64,000 nucleotides of DNA from Actinomycetes bacterium (GCA_021852345.1 JAJZNL010000014.1:1-64000), one strand, 5' to 3'. Positions 10,686 through 20,547 are shown, counted from the stretch's first letter. Program-made: numbers and translations. The notes: a model not told the origin generated them from the sequence alone.

Positions 10686-12398
10686 ATGACAACAACTTTA
10701 GAACGACCAGGGGCTGTCGGTGATGAGCACCACGAGCATCAGCAAGTGGGCCACCACAACGAGCCAACGGGATTTTTGAAATGGATTACATCTACTGATC
10801 ATAAGGTTATAGGACTTAACTATACAGTTACCGCTGTAGCTTTTTTTGTAATCGGCGGTATTTTGGCCGAGATTATCAGGATGCAGTTGTTCAGTCCCGA
10901 CTTGACGTTGGTTACCCAGCACCAATATGACGAATTATTTACGATGCACGGTTCGTTAATGATATATTTATTCGCCGGTCCAGTGGCATTCGGCGGCTTG
11001 GCTAACTACATTGTACCGCTTCAAATCGGAGCTCCTGACATGGCCTTTCCGAGGCTAAACGCTTTATCGTACTGGCTGTATCTCTCTGGATCGTTAATTA
11101 TGGTCGGGGGTTTCTTAACTGCTGGCGGGGCTGCGGATTTTGGATGGGTTGCATATGCGCCGCTTTCGAGCGCCGTAAACTCTCCAGGGGCGGGACCCGA
11201 TATGTGGATCGTCGCTTTGATATTAACTGGTTTTTCTGCGATTTTTACTGGAGTAAATCTAATTACTACCATATTTTATTTGAGAGCACCAGGTATGACT
11301 ATGTGGAGACTACCTATTTTTACTTGGAACATGTTGGTAGTAGGGATATTAATACTGATTGCTTTTCCGGTTCTGACCGCTGCTCTAGTAATGCTTTACG
11401 CAGACCGGCATTTTGGAACATATATATTTAATGCCCAACATGGCGGGGTGCCGTTATTATGGCAGCATCTTTTCTGGTTTTGGGGACATCCAGAGGTGTA
11501 TATTTTAGTTCTTCCGTTTTTTGGGATAATGACTGACATCATACCTGTCTTTTCTAAGAAACCACTTTTCGGATATAAGGGCATGGTTTTTGCCACAATT
11601 GCCATTGCGGGTCTTTCGACAGGTGTTTGGGCTCACCATATGTTTACGACAGGAGCGGTACTTCTTCCATATTTTTCAGGAGCAAGTTATCTAATTGCAA
11701 TTCCTACCGGTATTAAGTTCTTTAACTGGATCGGAACAATGTGGCGTGGAAAAATTAAATTCGATACTCCCATGTTATTCATGATGGGATTTCTGATTAT
11801 CTTTTTGTTAGGTGGGCTTACTGGAATTATGCTCGCTTCGCCTCCCATTGACTTTGCTACCCACGATACATACTTTGTGGTAGCTCATTTTCATAACGTT
11901 ATACTGGCATTTGCACTATTCGGCGGATTCGGAGGATTCTTTTACTGGTTTCCAAAGGCATTTGGGGTTATGTTGAGAGAGCGTCTTGGAAAGATAACTT
12001 TTTGGTTCATGTTTTTTGGGACTTGGGGGCTTATATTGCCATGGTATTGGTTAGGATTGAAAGGAATGCCAAGGCGCATCGCAACTTACAGTCAATCCAT
12101 GGATTATACTAACGCCAACAGAATTGCGACCTTGGGCTCCATGATCATTGCGATTGGGGTATTTTTGTTCTTTGTTAATGTTGTAATATCTTTGTTGGAT
12201 CCTGTGCCCGCCGGCGACAACCCATGGGATGCGTTTTCATTGGAATGGTATACCTCGTCACCCCCTGCTCATCATAACTTTACTAAATTACCTCCAGTTC
12301 GCTCAAATCGTCCCGTATGGGATATTAACCATCCAGATTTACCGATTGTGGAAGCTGATCACGAAAAGAGGCGTACCAAAACTCTCGAAAAACTTTGA
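10686..12398 (+). CDS. ctaD: Cytochrome c oxidase subunit I (aa3 type)
   Basis: Catalytic membrane subunit of the terminal haem-copper oxidase, reducing oxygen and pumping protons. The 570-residue protein has 12 predicted membrane spans and the ligand motifs in order: HGSLMIYLF (haem a His, near 88), FWGHPEVYILVLPFFG (CuB His with the cross-linked Tyr, near 268), AHHMFTTG (CuB His pair, near 317), and HDTYFVVAHFHNV (haem histidines, near 400). The N-terminal STDHKVIGLNY is typical. Genes for subunits II, III and IV are not adjacent, so they must be encoded elsewhere. The start follows a GCCAGGAAATAAAAC leader with a modest binding site. Confidence 0.97.
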   Translation: MTTTLERPGAVGDEHHEHQQVGHHNEPTGFLKWITSTDHKVIGLNYTVTAVAFFVIGGILAEIIRMQLFSPDLTLVTQHQYDELFTMHGSLMIYLFAGPVAFGGLANYIVPLQIGAPDMAFPRLNALSYWLYLSGSLIMVGGFLTAGGAADFGWVAYAPLSSAVNSPGAGPDMWIVALILTGFSAIFTGVNLITTIFYLRAPGMTMWRLPIFTWNMLVVGILILIAFPVLTAALVMLYADRHFGTYIFNAQHGGVPLLWQHLFWFWGHPEVYILVLPFFGIMTDIIPVFSKKPLFGYKGMVFATIAIAGLSTGVWAHHMFTTGAVLLPYFSGASYLIAIPTGIKFFNWIGTMWRGKIKFDTPMLFMMGFLIIFLLGGLTGIMLASPPIDFATHDTYFVVAHFHNVILAFALFGGFGGFFYWFPKAFGVMLRERLGKITFWFMFFGTWGLILPWYWLGLKGMPRRIATYSQSMDYTNANRIATLGSMIIAIGVFLFFVNVVISLLDPVPAGDNPWDAFSLEWYTSSPPAHHNFTKLPPVRSNRPVWDINHPDLPIVEADHEKRRTKTLEKL

Positions 12399-12675
12399 GC
12401 AATTAACATTATTCCGTGGCTGGTTAAGAAGGTACATTATGGTTTTGTCGGTTAGCGTTATACACTGTTATTTTTTTGAATAATTTAATAGCCGGCAGAT
12501 ATCAAGTGTTTGTGGATGTTCGAATTTTGAAATTTTAAAAGAGTAAATTCTTTACAAAACATCGCTGTCGGTCTTATTGATTGCTAAATTAGGATGTCAG
12601 CAAATTCTGTTTTATCGCGATAGGCAGGTTAGTCGGTACCGTATCTACGATAATGTTGTAGCTGTACATCCCGAG

Positions 12676-12759
12676 TGCGGACGGAGGGACTTGAACCCTC
12701 ATGACCTTGCGATCACAGGGACCTAAACCCTGCGCGTCTGCCAATTTCGCCACGTCCGC
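12676..12759 (-). tRNA. tRNA-Leu (anticodon UAG)
   Basis: On the minus strand a 7-bp acceptor (GCGGACG with CGTCCGC), discriminator A, an anticodon stem CAGGG/CCCTG with loop TTTAGGT giving anticodon TAG, a long variable arm (TGATCGCAAGGTCATG) as in class II tRNAs, and a T arm GAGGG-TTCAAGT-CCCTC. CCA is not encoded. Confidence 0.96.
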
Positions 12760-12834
12760 CAGTTGGTAAGCTAGATATAATATTTTAGTGTAAGTTAAAG
12801 CGTCAAATTTGAAGCCGAATAAAGGTTAGTTTTT

Positions 12835-15531
12835 ATGAGTATATTAGCAAAGGTGTTGCGCTCGGGCGAGGGTAAAAAAGTAAGGAGACTTGCAGAAGTT
12901 TTGCCGCACATAAACGCGCTCGAAGATGAATTTCAAGCATTAAGTGATGCTGAGTTAAGGCATAAAACAGATGAATTTAAAAAAAGGCTTAATGACGAAG
13001 AGAACTTAGATGACTTGTTGGTCGAAGCATTTGCCGTAGTTAGAGAAGCTTCTAAGAGGGTAATCGGCCAGCGTCATTATGATGTTCAGTTAATGGGAGG
13101 TATGGCACTTCACTTTGGTTGGATTGCCGAGATGAAAACTGGAGAAGGAAAAACTTTGGTCTCGACACTGCCAGTATATTTAAATGCTCTGGCGGGCAAG
13201 GGCGTGCATGTGGTAACCGTGAACGATTATTTAGCCTCCAGAGACGCTAAATGGATGGGTCAGATACACGAGTTTTTAGGCTTGACTGTGGGTATATTGT
13301 CACCAGAACAGACTGATTATGATTTAAAACGTGAGGCTTATGGTTGCGATGTAACTTATGGTACCAACTCGGAGTTTGGGTTTGATTACCTGCGTGACAA
13401 TATGGTTCAGTCATTGGAACATAAGGTTCAAAGGGGACATAACTTTGCTATCGTTGACGAAGTTGATTCTATTCTAATTGACGAAGCAAGAACTCCATTA
13501 ATTATTTCGGGCCCCGCTCAAGATTCCAGCAAAATGTACTATCAGTTTGTTAGCGTTGTAAAGAATCTTCAACGTGACGTTGACTATGAAGTTGACGAAG
13601 AGAAAAAGACCGTAATCCCAACGGAAGAGGGGATTGAGAAGGTCGAAAAGCAACTTAACGTTAAAAATCTGTACGATGAAGTGAGCACGGATTTAGTACT
13701 ACATCTAACGCAAGCCTTAAGGGCCAAAGAACTCTATAAAAGAGACAAGGATTATATTGTCGAAAGAGGCGAAGTTAAAATCGTTGACGAATTTAGAGGA
13801 CGAGTTTTGGAAGGCAGAAGATGGTCCGAAGGATTACACCAGGCGGTGGAAGCAAAAGAACGCGTAAAGATTAAGGAGGAAAATCATACGTGGGCGACTG
13901 TTACCTTGCAGAACTACTTTAGGTTGTACGAAAAGCTTTCTGGAATGACTGGAACTGCGGAAACAGAAGCCTCAGAATTTGCCGCTACATATGGTCTGGC
14001 AGTCGTACCGATTCCGACAAACTTACCTATCGTTAGAGAAGACTTTTCGGATGCGGTTTATAAAACTGAAGAAAGTAAGTTTAAGGCGGTCATAGAAGAT
14101 ATTAAAGAACATTACGAAAGGGGTCAGCCGATTTTGGTCGGTACGGCATCGGTCAATAGATCTGAAGTTTTGTCCGCGGCGTTAACGAAAGAAGGGATTC
14201 CACACGAAGTATTGAATGCAAAACAGCACTTTAGAGAGGCTGAAATTGTAGTCCAAGCAGGTCGACTTCACGCCATTACAGTTGCTACGAACATGGCAGG
14301 AAGAGGTGTGGATATTCTCCTTGGTGGTAATCCAGAAGGCCTTGCGCAAAAAGAGATACTAAAAGAAAAATTGGATCCCGAAAGTCAAGATTATGAAAAA
14401 CGATATAAGGAGCTTTTGGCAAGATTTAAGGTAGAATGTCAGAAAGAGGGAGATGAAATAAGAGATCTCGGTGGGCTTTACGTTCTAGGTACCGAGCGAC
14501 ACGAGAGTCGGAGAATTGACAATCAACTTCGTGGCCGTTCGGGCAGACAAGGCGACCCAGGGAAGAGTAAATTTTATCTTTCCATGGAAGATGATCTGAT
14601 TCGAATATTTGCCAATAGTGCCGTCGATTGGGTGGTTCAAAGAGGAATTCCCGATGACATGCCTATCCAGTTTCGACTTGTATCAAAAGGTATAGAAAGC
14701 GCACAGAATGCGGTAGAAGGCAGAAACGCCGAGATCCGTAAAGAAACACTTAAATACGATGAAGTTTTGGATGCCCAGAGAAAGGTTATCTATTCGTTAA
14801 GAGATCAAATTTTAGAAGGTTATGATCTTAGGGAGCGCACTCTAACAACTATTGAAAAAACCGTGAATGATGTTATTTCAAAATCATGTCCAAGTGATTT
14901 TCATGAGGAATGGGATTTGTCGGGATTATTGACTAATCTAAAAACCTACTATGACACGGAATTTGTAGTTGAGGATTTCAATAAGGCTAATTCGCTCAGC
15001 CAATTATCCGAGTCGATTGTGGCTGATTTTACTGAAGCATATTTGGAAAAACGCAATACTTTTGAAGATGAGGAAATTTTCGAACAAATCGAAAGAAACT
15101 TAATGTTATCAACCATCGACCAAAAGTGGCGAGAACACTTAAGCGAGATGGACTATCTTAAAGAAGGTATCAATCTACGGGCAATGGGTCAACAAGATCC
15201 TTTGGTTGCTTGGCAAAAAGAGGGCTTTGAACTCTTTGAAGATATGATTAAACGAACTGATGACTCGTTCTTGAAATATTTGATGCATATACAGGTACAA
15301 ATTGAGCTACCGACCGAGCCGGATCTAGCCAATGCAAATTATAACAGCGCTGAAGATGACTTATCATTGGTAAGCTACGGTAGTGGAGGAAATTCTTCGG
15401 ACGGATCAGAGGGACAATTAGCTACGGTTACCCAAATGGTAAAAAGCGACAAAGAGAAGCTAGGTAGAAATGATCTTTGCTGGTGCGGTTCGAATAAGAA
15501 GTTTAAGTATTGTCATGGCCAGCGGCAATGA
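12835..15531 (+). CDS. secA: Protein translocase ATPase SecA
   Basis: Motor ATPase driving preproteins through SecYEG. The 898-residue protein begins with SILAKVLRSGEGKKVRRL, has Walker A MKTGEGKTL near 103, the YGTNSEFGFDYLRDNM and VDEVDSILIDEARTPLIISG motifs, NMAGRGVDILLGG in the second nucleotide-binding fold, and the C-terminal zinc-binding SEC-C tail CWCGSNKKFKYCHG that binds SecB or lipids. Length is typical of SecA1. prfB overlaps its last 17 bases in another frame, so the two are translationally linked. No second SecA is seen in the window. Confidence 0.98.
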   Translation: MSILAKVLRSGEGKKVRRLAEVLPHINALEDEFQALSDAELRHKTDEFKKRLNDEENLDDLLVEAFAVVREASKRVIGQRHYDVQLMGGMALHFGWIAEMKTGEGKTLVSTLPVYLNALAGKGVHVVTVNDYLASRDAKWMGQIHEFLGLTVGILSPEQTDYDLKREAYGCDVTYGTNSEFGFDYLRDNMVQSLEHKVQRGHNFAIVDEVDSILIDEARTPLIISGPAQDSSKMYYQFVSVVKNLQRDVDYEVDEEKKTVIPTEEGIEKVEKQLNVKNLYDEVSTDLVLHLTQALRAKELYKRDKDYIVERGEVKIVDEFRGRVLEGRRWSEGLHQAVEAKERVKIKEENHTWATVTLQNYFRLYEKLSGMTGTAETEASEFAATYGLAVVPIPTNLPIVREDFSDAVYKTEESKFKAVIEDIKEHYERGQPILVGTASVNRSEVLSAALTKEGIPHEVLNAKQHFREAEIVVQAGRLHAITVATNMAGRGVDILLGGNPEGLAQKEILKEKLDPESQDYEKRYKELLARFKVECQKEGDEIRDLGGLYVLGTERHESRRIDNQLRGRSGRQGDPGKSKFYLSMEDDLIRIFANSAVDWVVQRGIPDDMPIQFRLVSKGIESAQNAVEGRNAEIRKETLKYDEVLDAQRKVIYSLRDQILEGYDLRERTLTTIEKTVNDVISKSCPSDFHEEWDLSGLLTNLKTYYDTEFVVEDFNKANSLSQLSESIVADFTEAYLEKRNTFEDEEIFEQIERNLMLSTIDQKWREHLSEMDYLKEGINLRAMGQQDPLVAWQKEGFELFEDMIKRTDDSFLKYLMHIQVQIELPTEPDLANANYNSAEDDLSLVSYGSGGNSSDGSEGQLATVTQMVKSDKEKLGRNDLCWCGSNKKFKYCHGQRQ

Positions 15532-16672
15532 ATCGTACGGTGACGTAGTCAGAAATCTAAAGTTCGAACTTCAACCGCTTAAAAATAAGTTTGAACAGGC
15601 TAAACTTCTGGCAAATATACCGTTGCTTACAGAAAATTTCAAAGAACTTCAGCTGGCAATGTCTGATCCAGGCTTATGGAGCAATAAACAGCGAGCATTA
15701 GAAATTAGCGCCGAGTTCGGACAGGTCAAAGAAAAGATAGATAGCGTTGAAGCCGTAAAAAAGCTCATGGAGAATGTTGATGTGGGACTTGAGCTCCTAG
15801 AGGAGTTACCCGATGAAACAACTGTTGTTGAAATCAGAGAAAGCATTAAAGAACTTTCTAATTTAATCGGAAGACTTCAAGCGGATTCGCTGCTGTCGGG
15901 TCCATATGATGCCGCAGATGCAATCTGCGAAGTACATGCGGGTGCAGGAGGCACCGACGCACAAGACTGGGCTGAGATGTTGATGCGAATGTATACCAGG
16001 TGGGCTGAAAAAAGAAAATTTAAGGTCGAAATTGATGAAATTACAAACGGAGCTCAAGCGGGTATCTTGTCGGCAACTTTTGTAGTTAAAGGTATAAATG
16101 CCTACGGACTATTGGCCAACGAAAAAGGAGTGCATAGGCTTGTAAGGATGTCGCCATTTGACTCGGCTCACAGACGACATACCAGTTTTGCCGCTCTCAG
16201 TGTAATACCCATGCTTCAAGGTGACCTTGAAGTTGTAATCAACGAAGCAGAGTTGAGAATTGATACTTTTAGAGCTTCCGGTGCAGGAGGTCAGCATATT
16301 AACAAAACTGATTCTGCGGTGCGAATTACCCATCTTCCTACAAACATTGTGGTATCCTGTCAAAACGAGCGTTCCCAGTTAATGAATAAGACCAAAGCAA
16401 TGAATCTATTAAAAGCCAAATTGGCTGAACTTAAGCGACAGGAAAGCGAAGAACACTTAAAGGAGATATCGGGCCCCATGGCAGATGTAGCTTGGGGATC
16501 TCAGATCAGATCTTATGTCTTGGCGCCGTACCAGCAAGTTAAGGACTTAAGAACTAATTTTGAGATTGGAGACGTTAATGCCGTGCTTAATGGAGAGATA
16601 GACGAGTTCTTAGAGTCTTTTCTTGTTTACCGGCATCAAAACGGTAATACTTCGGGCGCAGTCGACGGCTAA
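15515..16672 (+). CDS. prfB: Peptide chain release factor 2
   Basis: RF2 recognises UGA and UAA stop codons and triggers peptide release. The protein carries the stop-recognition tripeptide SPF (in RMSPFDSAHRRHTSFA) and the catalytic GGQ in RASGAGGQHINKTDSAVR. I place the start at ATG 15515, inside the 3' end of secA (17-base overlap), which gives 385 residues; an earlier in-frame TTG/ATT-type start at 15470 would add 15 residues translated from secA coding sequence. The frame is continuous: there is no CUUUGA programmed frameshift near codon 25 as in many other bacteria. secA-prfB adjacency is common in actinobacteria. Confidence 0.95.
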   Translation: MASGNESYGDVVRNLKFELQPLKNKFEQAKLLANIPLLTENFKELQLAMSDPGLWSNKQRALEISAEFGQVKEKIDSVEAVKKLMENVDVGLELLEELPDETTVVEIRESIKELSNLIGRLQADSLLSGPYDAADAICEVHAGAGGTDAQDWAEMLMRMYTRWAEKRKFKVEIDEITNGAQAGILSATFVVKGINAYGLLANEKGVHRLVRMSPFDSAHRRHTSFAALSVIPMLQGDLEVVINEAELRIDTFRASGAGGQHINKTDSAVRITHLPTNIVVSCQNERSQLMNKTKAMNLLKAKLAELKRQESEEHLKEISGPMADVAWGSQIRSYVLAPYQQVKDLRTNFEIGDVNAVLNGEIDEFLESFLVYRHQNGNTSGAVDG

Positions 16673-16804
16673 AATTGAGCTGGGTAACGAGTCCTGGCTG
16701 GAATAGAAAGCATCTAGATTGGAATTAATACAATAATCTGGGATTTTGTAAAAAGCCTGAGTAGTTAAAAATTTATAAATCCGCTTTGTACGATAAGCTA
16801 CTAT

Positions 16805-16861
16805 TAATTGGTTTTACCTATGAGGACTTATTTCTGGAACCAATAGGGGAAGAACCAATTA
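16805..16861 (+). promoter_or_regulatory. Possible alternative hairpins in the rnhA leader
   Basis: TAATTGGTT at 16805-16813 can pair with AACCAAT at 16838-16844 or, over a longer stem, with AACCAATTA at 16853-16861. The two downstream arms are a 15-base-spaced direct repeat. Mutually exclusive stems ahead of a start codon (16893) can act as an attenuator; this is speculation from pairing alone. Confidence 0.3.
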
Positions 16862-16892
16862 TTCACTTGTGGATTAAACAAAAAATATAAAG

Positions 16893-17327
16893 ATGACCGA
16901 TAAAATAATATACACAGATGGAGCCTGTTTGGGTAATCCAGGCCCCGGTGGTTGGGCATGGGCCGTTTCCAAATCAGAATACGATTCAGGCTTTGAAGCT
17001 CAAACTTCTAATCAAAGAATGGAGCTTACCGCTGCGCTTCAGGCAATTAAACGGTTTGAAAATCAAAAACTGTTAATAGTTAGTGATTCGCAGTATCTGG
17101 TCCGGTGTTTTAAAGATTATTGGTGGCAAAAATGGCTTAGCAATGACTGGAAGAACAGTCAGAGGCAGCCGGTAAAAAATCAAGATATCTGGTCTGAACT
17201 TATAGATTGTTACCTAAAGGCGGGAGAAGGAAATATTGAATTCCAATGGGTAAAAGGCCATTCGGGTGTGGATATGAACGAATTTGTAGATTTTCTCGCT
17301 ACTACTAGCGCTAAAACGGGTAACTAG
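16893..17327 (+). CDS. rnhA: Ribonuclease HI
   Basis: Endonuclease that degrades the RNA strand of RNA-DNA hybrids, acting in primer and R-loop removal. The 144-residue protein has the four catalytic acids in the usual order: Asp in YTDGACLGNPGPGG, Glu in NQRMELTAAL, Asp in IVSDSQYLV, and the last Asp in KGHSGVDMNEFVDFLA. The basic handle WWQKWLSNDWKNSQRQPVKN is retained, as in E. coli RNase HI. Length is normal. It stands alone, with 220 bp upstream that contain a possible alternative hairpin. Confidence 0.95.
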   Translation: MTDKIIYTDGACLGNPGPGGWAWAVSKSEYDSGFEAQTSNQRMELTAALQAIKRFENQKLLIVSDSQYLVRCFKDYWWQKWLSNDWKNSQRQPVKNQDIWSELIDCYLKAGEGNIEFQWVKGHSGVDMNEFVDFLATTSAKTGN

Positions 17328-17459
17328 CTATCCGACTTAGATGCTTATAAATATTCTGATCTAAGCCTCAATAAATTTAATATTTGATAAATCGATACAA
17401 TTGGCTAAATTTTATAGTTAATTTGAATTGACGGTTATTTATCAAATAAGATTAATGCT

Positions 17460-18227
17460 ATGGAATTAAATAACTGTTCAGCAATAGTAACTGGTGGTGC
17501 ATCAGGTCTGGGAGAGGCAACCGTAAGAAGCCTTTTGTCCAAGGGTGTCCACGTAACAATTTTTGACTTGAAGCAAGATCAAGCAGAAAAGTTGGCAGCC
17601 GAATTAGGCGATAAAGCCTCATTTTCGGTCGGAGACGTAACGAAAGAAGCTGATGTTTTGGCAGCAATAGAAGTAGCTAAAACTAAGGCACCCTTCCGTA
17701 TCGCAATTAACTGCGCGGGTATAGGATGGGCCCAACGTACTGTGGATAAAGCGGGGAATCCTCATTCGCTTGATGCTTTTGAAACGATTATCCGAGTTAA
17801 CTTAATTGGTACCTTTAACGTCTTGAGACTAGCGGCATCTGAAATCTCCAAGTCAGAACCGATGGAAAACGACGAAAGAGGAGTAATTGTTAATACTGCC
17901 TCTGTCGCCGCATACGACGGTCAAATCGGTCAAATAGCTTATTCGGCCTCTAAAGGCGGTATTGTAGGTTTGACCCTGCCAGCCGCTCGTGACCTGTCCG
18001 CTGTCGGCATTAGGGTACTTACCATTGCTCCAGGTATTATGGATACTCCGCTTTTGGGATTGTTGCCCGAACCTCAGCGTCAGGCTTTGGGGCAGGGAGT
18101 GTTGTTTCCAAAGAGATTAGGCCTTCCAGCAGAATACGGAGCACTGGCTGCCAGCATATGTGAAAACAGCTATCTTAACGCAGAGACCATCCGTCTTGAT
18201 GGCGGCTTAAGAATGCCTCCGAAATAA
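17460..18227 (+). CDS. Short-chain dehydrogenase (3-hydroxyacyl-CoA dehydrogenase type 2-like)
   Basis: NAD-dependent SDR of 255 residues. Cofactor motif TGGASGLGEAT near residue 11, the adenine-binding Asp in FSVGDVT, NCAG near 85, and the catalytic set Ser (NTASVAAYDGQIGQ), Tyr-x3-Lys (YSASKGG). The C-terminal APGIMDTPLL and FPKRLGLPAEYGALAA are the hallmark of the HSD17B10/3-hydroxyacyl-CoA dehydrogenase group, so a role in fatty-acid or branched-chain beta-oxidation is likely. No other beta-oxidation gene adjoins. A hairpin with T-rich tail follows at 18259. Confidence 0.9.
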   Translation: MELNNCSAIVTGGASGLGEATVRSLLSKGVHVTIFDLKQDQAEKLAAELGDKASFSVGDVTKEADVLAAIEVAKTKAPFRIAINCAGIGWAQRTVDKAGNPHSLDAFETIIRVNLIGTFNVLRLAASEISKSEPMENDERGVIVNTASVAAYDGQIGQIAYSASKGGIVGLTLPAARDLSAVGIRVLTIAPGIMDTPLLGLLPEPQRQALGQGVLFPKRLGLPAEYGALAASICENSYLNAETIRLDGGLRMPPK

Positions 18228-18258
18228 GTTAGATATTTAAGTAATCAAGTTTATAAAG

Positions 18259-18320
18259 ATACCGACTTAGAACTTTGGCATTTTAGCACGTTTGCCTATC
18301 ATTTAAAACTAAGTCGGTAT
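18259..18320 (+). terminator. Hairpin terminator after the SDR gene
   Basis: Twelve-base perfect arms at 18259-18270 (ATACCGACTTAG) and 18309-18320, loop 38 bases, followed by TTTTTATG. The long loop is unusual, but the position between the SDR stop and cysD and the T run favour termination. Confidence 0.65.
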
Positions 18321-18355
18321 TTTTATGTAGTTATATTTACGCTACCATTTAATTG

Positions 18356-19258
18356 ATGGGTAATGAGATAAGTAATCTTGAGGCTCTCGAAGCTGAAGCA
18401 ATTCATTTAATTCGGGAAGTCTTAACAGAACTGGAGCGACCGGCTCTTCTATTTTCGGGAGGAAAAGATTCGGCGGTGTTGTTGCATTTGGCTATGCTTG
18501 CCGTTAAGCCTAAAAAGCTTTGGATTCCGATAGTCCATATAGATACCGGTCATAATTTCGAAGAAGTTATCAGCTATCGAGATAAGATAATTTCTCAGTT
18601 CGACCTGAATCTAATTATCGGGTCGGTTCAGGATTCCATTGACCGTAAAACTGCGGTTGAAGAACCTGGAAATCTGTCACGAAATAAGCTTCAAACGGTA
18701 ACGTTACTTGAAACCATAGAAGATTATAAATTTGATGCGTTGTTTGGCGGTGCACGCAGAGATGAAGAGAAGGCTCGTGCCAAAGAGAGATTTTTGTCTC
18801 ACAGGGATGCATTCGGTCAATGGAATCCGCGAGGTCAAAAACCTGAAATATGGCATCTCTACAATACCAAACATCACACTGACGAACATTTTAGGGTGTT
18901 TCCGCTTTCAAACTGGACTGAGTTAGATGTCTGGAAATATATAAAATTAAGAAATATTGAATTACCAACCATCTACTATTCACATCAAAGGGAAGTAGTA
19001 AGGCGAAATTCCATGTTGGTTGCCGTAACGGATCTAACCCCTAAACTTGAAGATGAAGAATCATTTGTGGCTACGGTAAGATATCGCACTGTCGGAGATA
19101 AAACCTGTACGGCCGCCGTAGAGTCATTGTCTTCTAACGTGGATGAAATCATCGAAGAGACCCAAACTTCGCGAATCAGCGAAAGAGGCGCCACAAGAGT
19201 AGATGACAAGTTTTCTGAAGCTGCAATGGAAGACAGAAAAAAAGAAGGTTATTTTTAA
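18356..19258 (+). CDS. cysD: Sulfate adenylyltransferase subunit 2 (CysD)
   Basis: Catalytic ATP-sulfurylase subunit making adenylyl sulfate from ATP and sulfate. The PP-loop LLFSGGKDSAVLLHLA near residue 35 and the sequence DALFGGARRDEEKARAKER define the family; PRGQKPEIW and FPLSNWTELDVWKYI follow. ATG at 18356 is preferred over a TTG three bases earlier, giving 300 residues. A TACCAT box ends 8 bases before the ATG, so the message may be leaderless. It is the first gene of cysD-cysN-cysC; cysN starts 18 bp after its stop. Confidence 0.96.
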   Translation: MGNEISNLEALEAEAIHLIREVLTELERPALLFSGGKDSAVLLHLAMLAVKPKKLWIPIVHIDTGHNFEEVISYRDKIISQFDLNLIIGSVQDSIDRKTAVEEPGNLSRNKLQTVTLLETIEDYKFDALFGGARRDEEKARAKERFLSHRDAFGQWNPRGQKPEIWHLYNTKHHTDEHFRVFPLSNWTELDVWKYIKLRNIELPTIYYSHQREVVRRNSMLVAVTDLTPKLEDEESFVATVRYRTVGDKTCTAAVESLSSNVDEIIEETQTSRISERGATRVDDKFSEAAMEDRKKEGYF

Positions 19259-19276
19259 TGAGGGGCGATTGTTAAA

Positions 19277-20542
19277 ATGGAACTTTTACGGTTTGCTACG
19301 GCAGGGTCCGTTGATGACGGTAAGTCAACGTTGATTGGCAGATTACTTTATGATTCGAAATCCATTTTCGAAGACCAACTTCAGGCTGTCGAAAAGACAA
19401 GCTTAGACCGGGGCGATGAATACGTTAACCTTGCTTTGTTAACAGATGGTTTAAGAGCCGAGCGTGAGCAGGGGATTACAATTGACGTAGCGTATCGGTA
19501 TTTCTCCACACCCAAAAGATCTTTCATAATCGCAGATACTCCAGGACATATACAACATACTCGAAATATGGTCACAGGAGCCTCAACGGCTGACTTGGTT
19601 CTCGTCCTTGTGGATGCAAGAAACGGGATAATCGAGCAGACTAGAAGACATGCTTTGATCGCTTCCATCTTGAGGATACCGCATCTTGTGCTTTGTGTGA
19701 ACAAGATGGATTTGATGGATTACTCCAAGGACGTTTTTGAATCCATTAAAGAAGAATTTCAAGAATATGCAACTAGGTTGGACATAAAGGATGTGACGGC
19801 AATTCCGGTAAGTGCATTGACGGGGGATAATGTTGTATCGCGATCCCTCAATATGCCTTGGTATGACGGCTACCCGTTACTAAGGTTCCTAGAAGAGGTC
19901 TATATCGGGTCTGACCGTAATCTAGTGGATCTTAGATTTCCTGTCCAAATGGTCATAAGACCGATAAGTGATTCACATCAGCGTGACTTTAGGGGTTATG
20001 GTGGGCAGTTGGCCAGCGGAATACTTGAAAAAGGGACCGAGGTGTTAGCATTACCTAGCGGTTTTAAAAGTAAGATTGCAAGAATAGAGGGACCCGATGG
20101 CGAGATTGAACAAGCGGTACCTTATCAGAGCGTAGTTGTATGCTTGGAAGATGACATCGATATTTCAAGGGGTGACATGTTGTGTCGACCGAACAATAAA
20201 CCGATAATAGGGCAAGACATTACTTCCATGCTGTGCTGGATGTCAGATGTACCGCTTGATACCAGAAGAAAATATCTTATCAAGCATACTACTAAAACCC
20301 TAAAAGCAATGGTTACCAAGCTACATTACAGATTAAATGTCAATACTTCTCACCGAGATCTAAATGTAACTTCGTTGGAACTGAATGAAATCGGTAGGGC
20401 TGACTTCAGGCTCTCTTCACCAATCTTTTTCGATGATTACAAAAAAAATAAAGAGACGGGGAGCTTTATCGTGATAGATGAAGCTACTAATGCCACTGTC
20501 GCCGCCGGTTTAATTTCTGGCGAAGCCTTTTTGGATGCATAA
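19277..20542 (+). CDS. cysN: Sulfate adenylyltransferase subunit 1, GTPase (CysN)
   Basis: GTPase partner that drives APS synthesis by CysD. The 421-residue EF-Tu-like protein has G1 AGSVDDGKSTLIGRLLYD, the EQGITIDVAYRYF switch, G3 DTPGH, G4 NKMDLMD, and domain II/III sequence. It is the short form without the APS kinase domain that is fused to CysN in mycobacteria; here the kinase is the separate next gene cysC, 5 bp downstream. The start ATG follows GAGGGG at 19260-19265. Confidence 0.96.
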   Translation: MELLRFATAGSVDDGKSTLIGRLLYDSKSIFEDQLQAVEKTSLDRGDEYVNLALLTDGLRAEREQGITIDVAYRYFSTPKRSFIIADTPGHIQHTRNMVTGASTADLVLVLVDARNGIIEQTRRHALIASILRIPHLVLCVNKMDLMDYSKDVFESIKEEFQEYATRLDIKDVTAIPVSALTGDNVVSRSLNMPWYDGYPLLRFLEEVYIGSDRNLVDLRFPVQMVIRPISDSHQRDFRGYGGQLASGILEKGTEVLALPSGFKSKIARIEGPDGEIEQAVPYQSVVVCLEDDIDISRGDMLCRPNNKPIIGQDITSMLCWMSDVPLDTRRKYLIKHTTKTLKAMVTKLHYRLNVNTSHRDLNVTSLELNEIGRADFRLSSPIFFDDYKKNKETGSFIVIDEATNATVAAGLISGEAFLDA

Positions 20543-20547
20543 GTTTC

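Noticed and set aside
12229..12483. Plus-strand frame over the ctaD end
   Set aside because: Shadow of ctaD in another frame; the extension past the ctaD stop has no support.
15470..15600. Programmed frameshift in prfB
   Set aside because: The RF2 frame is continuous from the start and no in-frame UGA with CUU slip site is seen.
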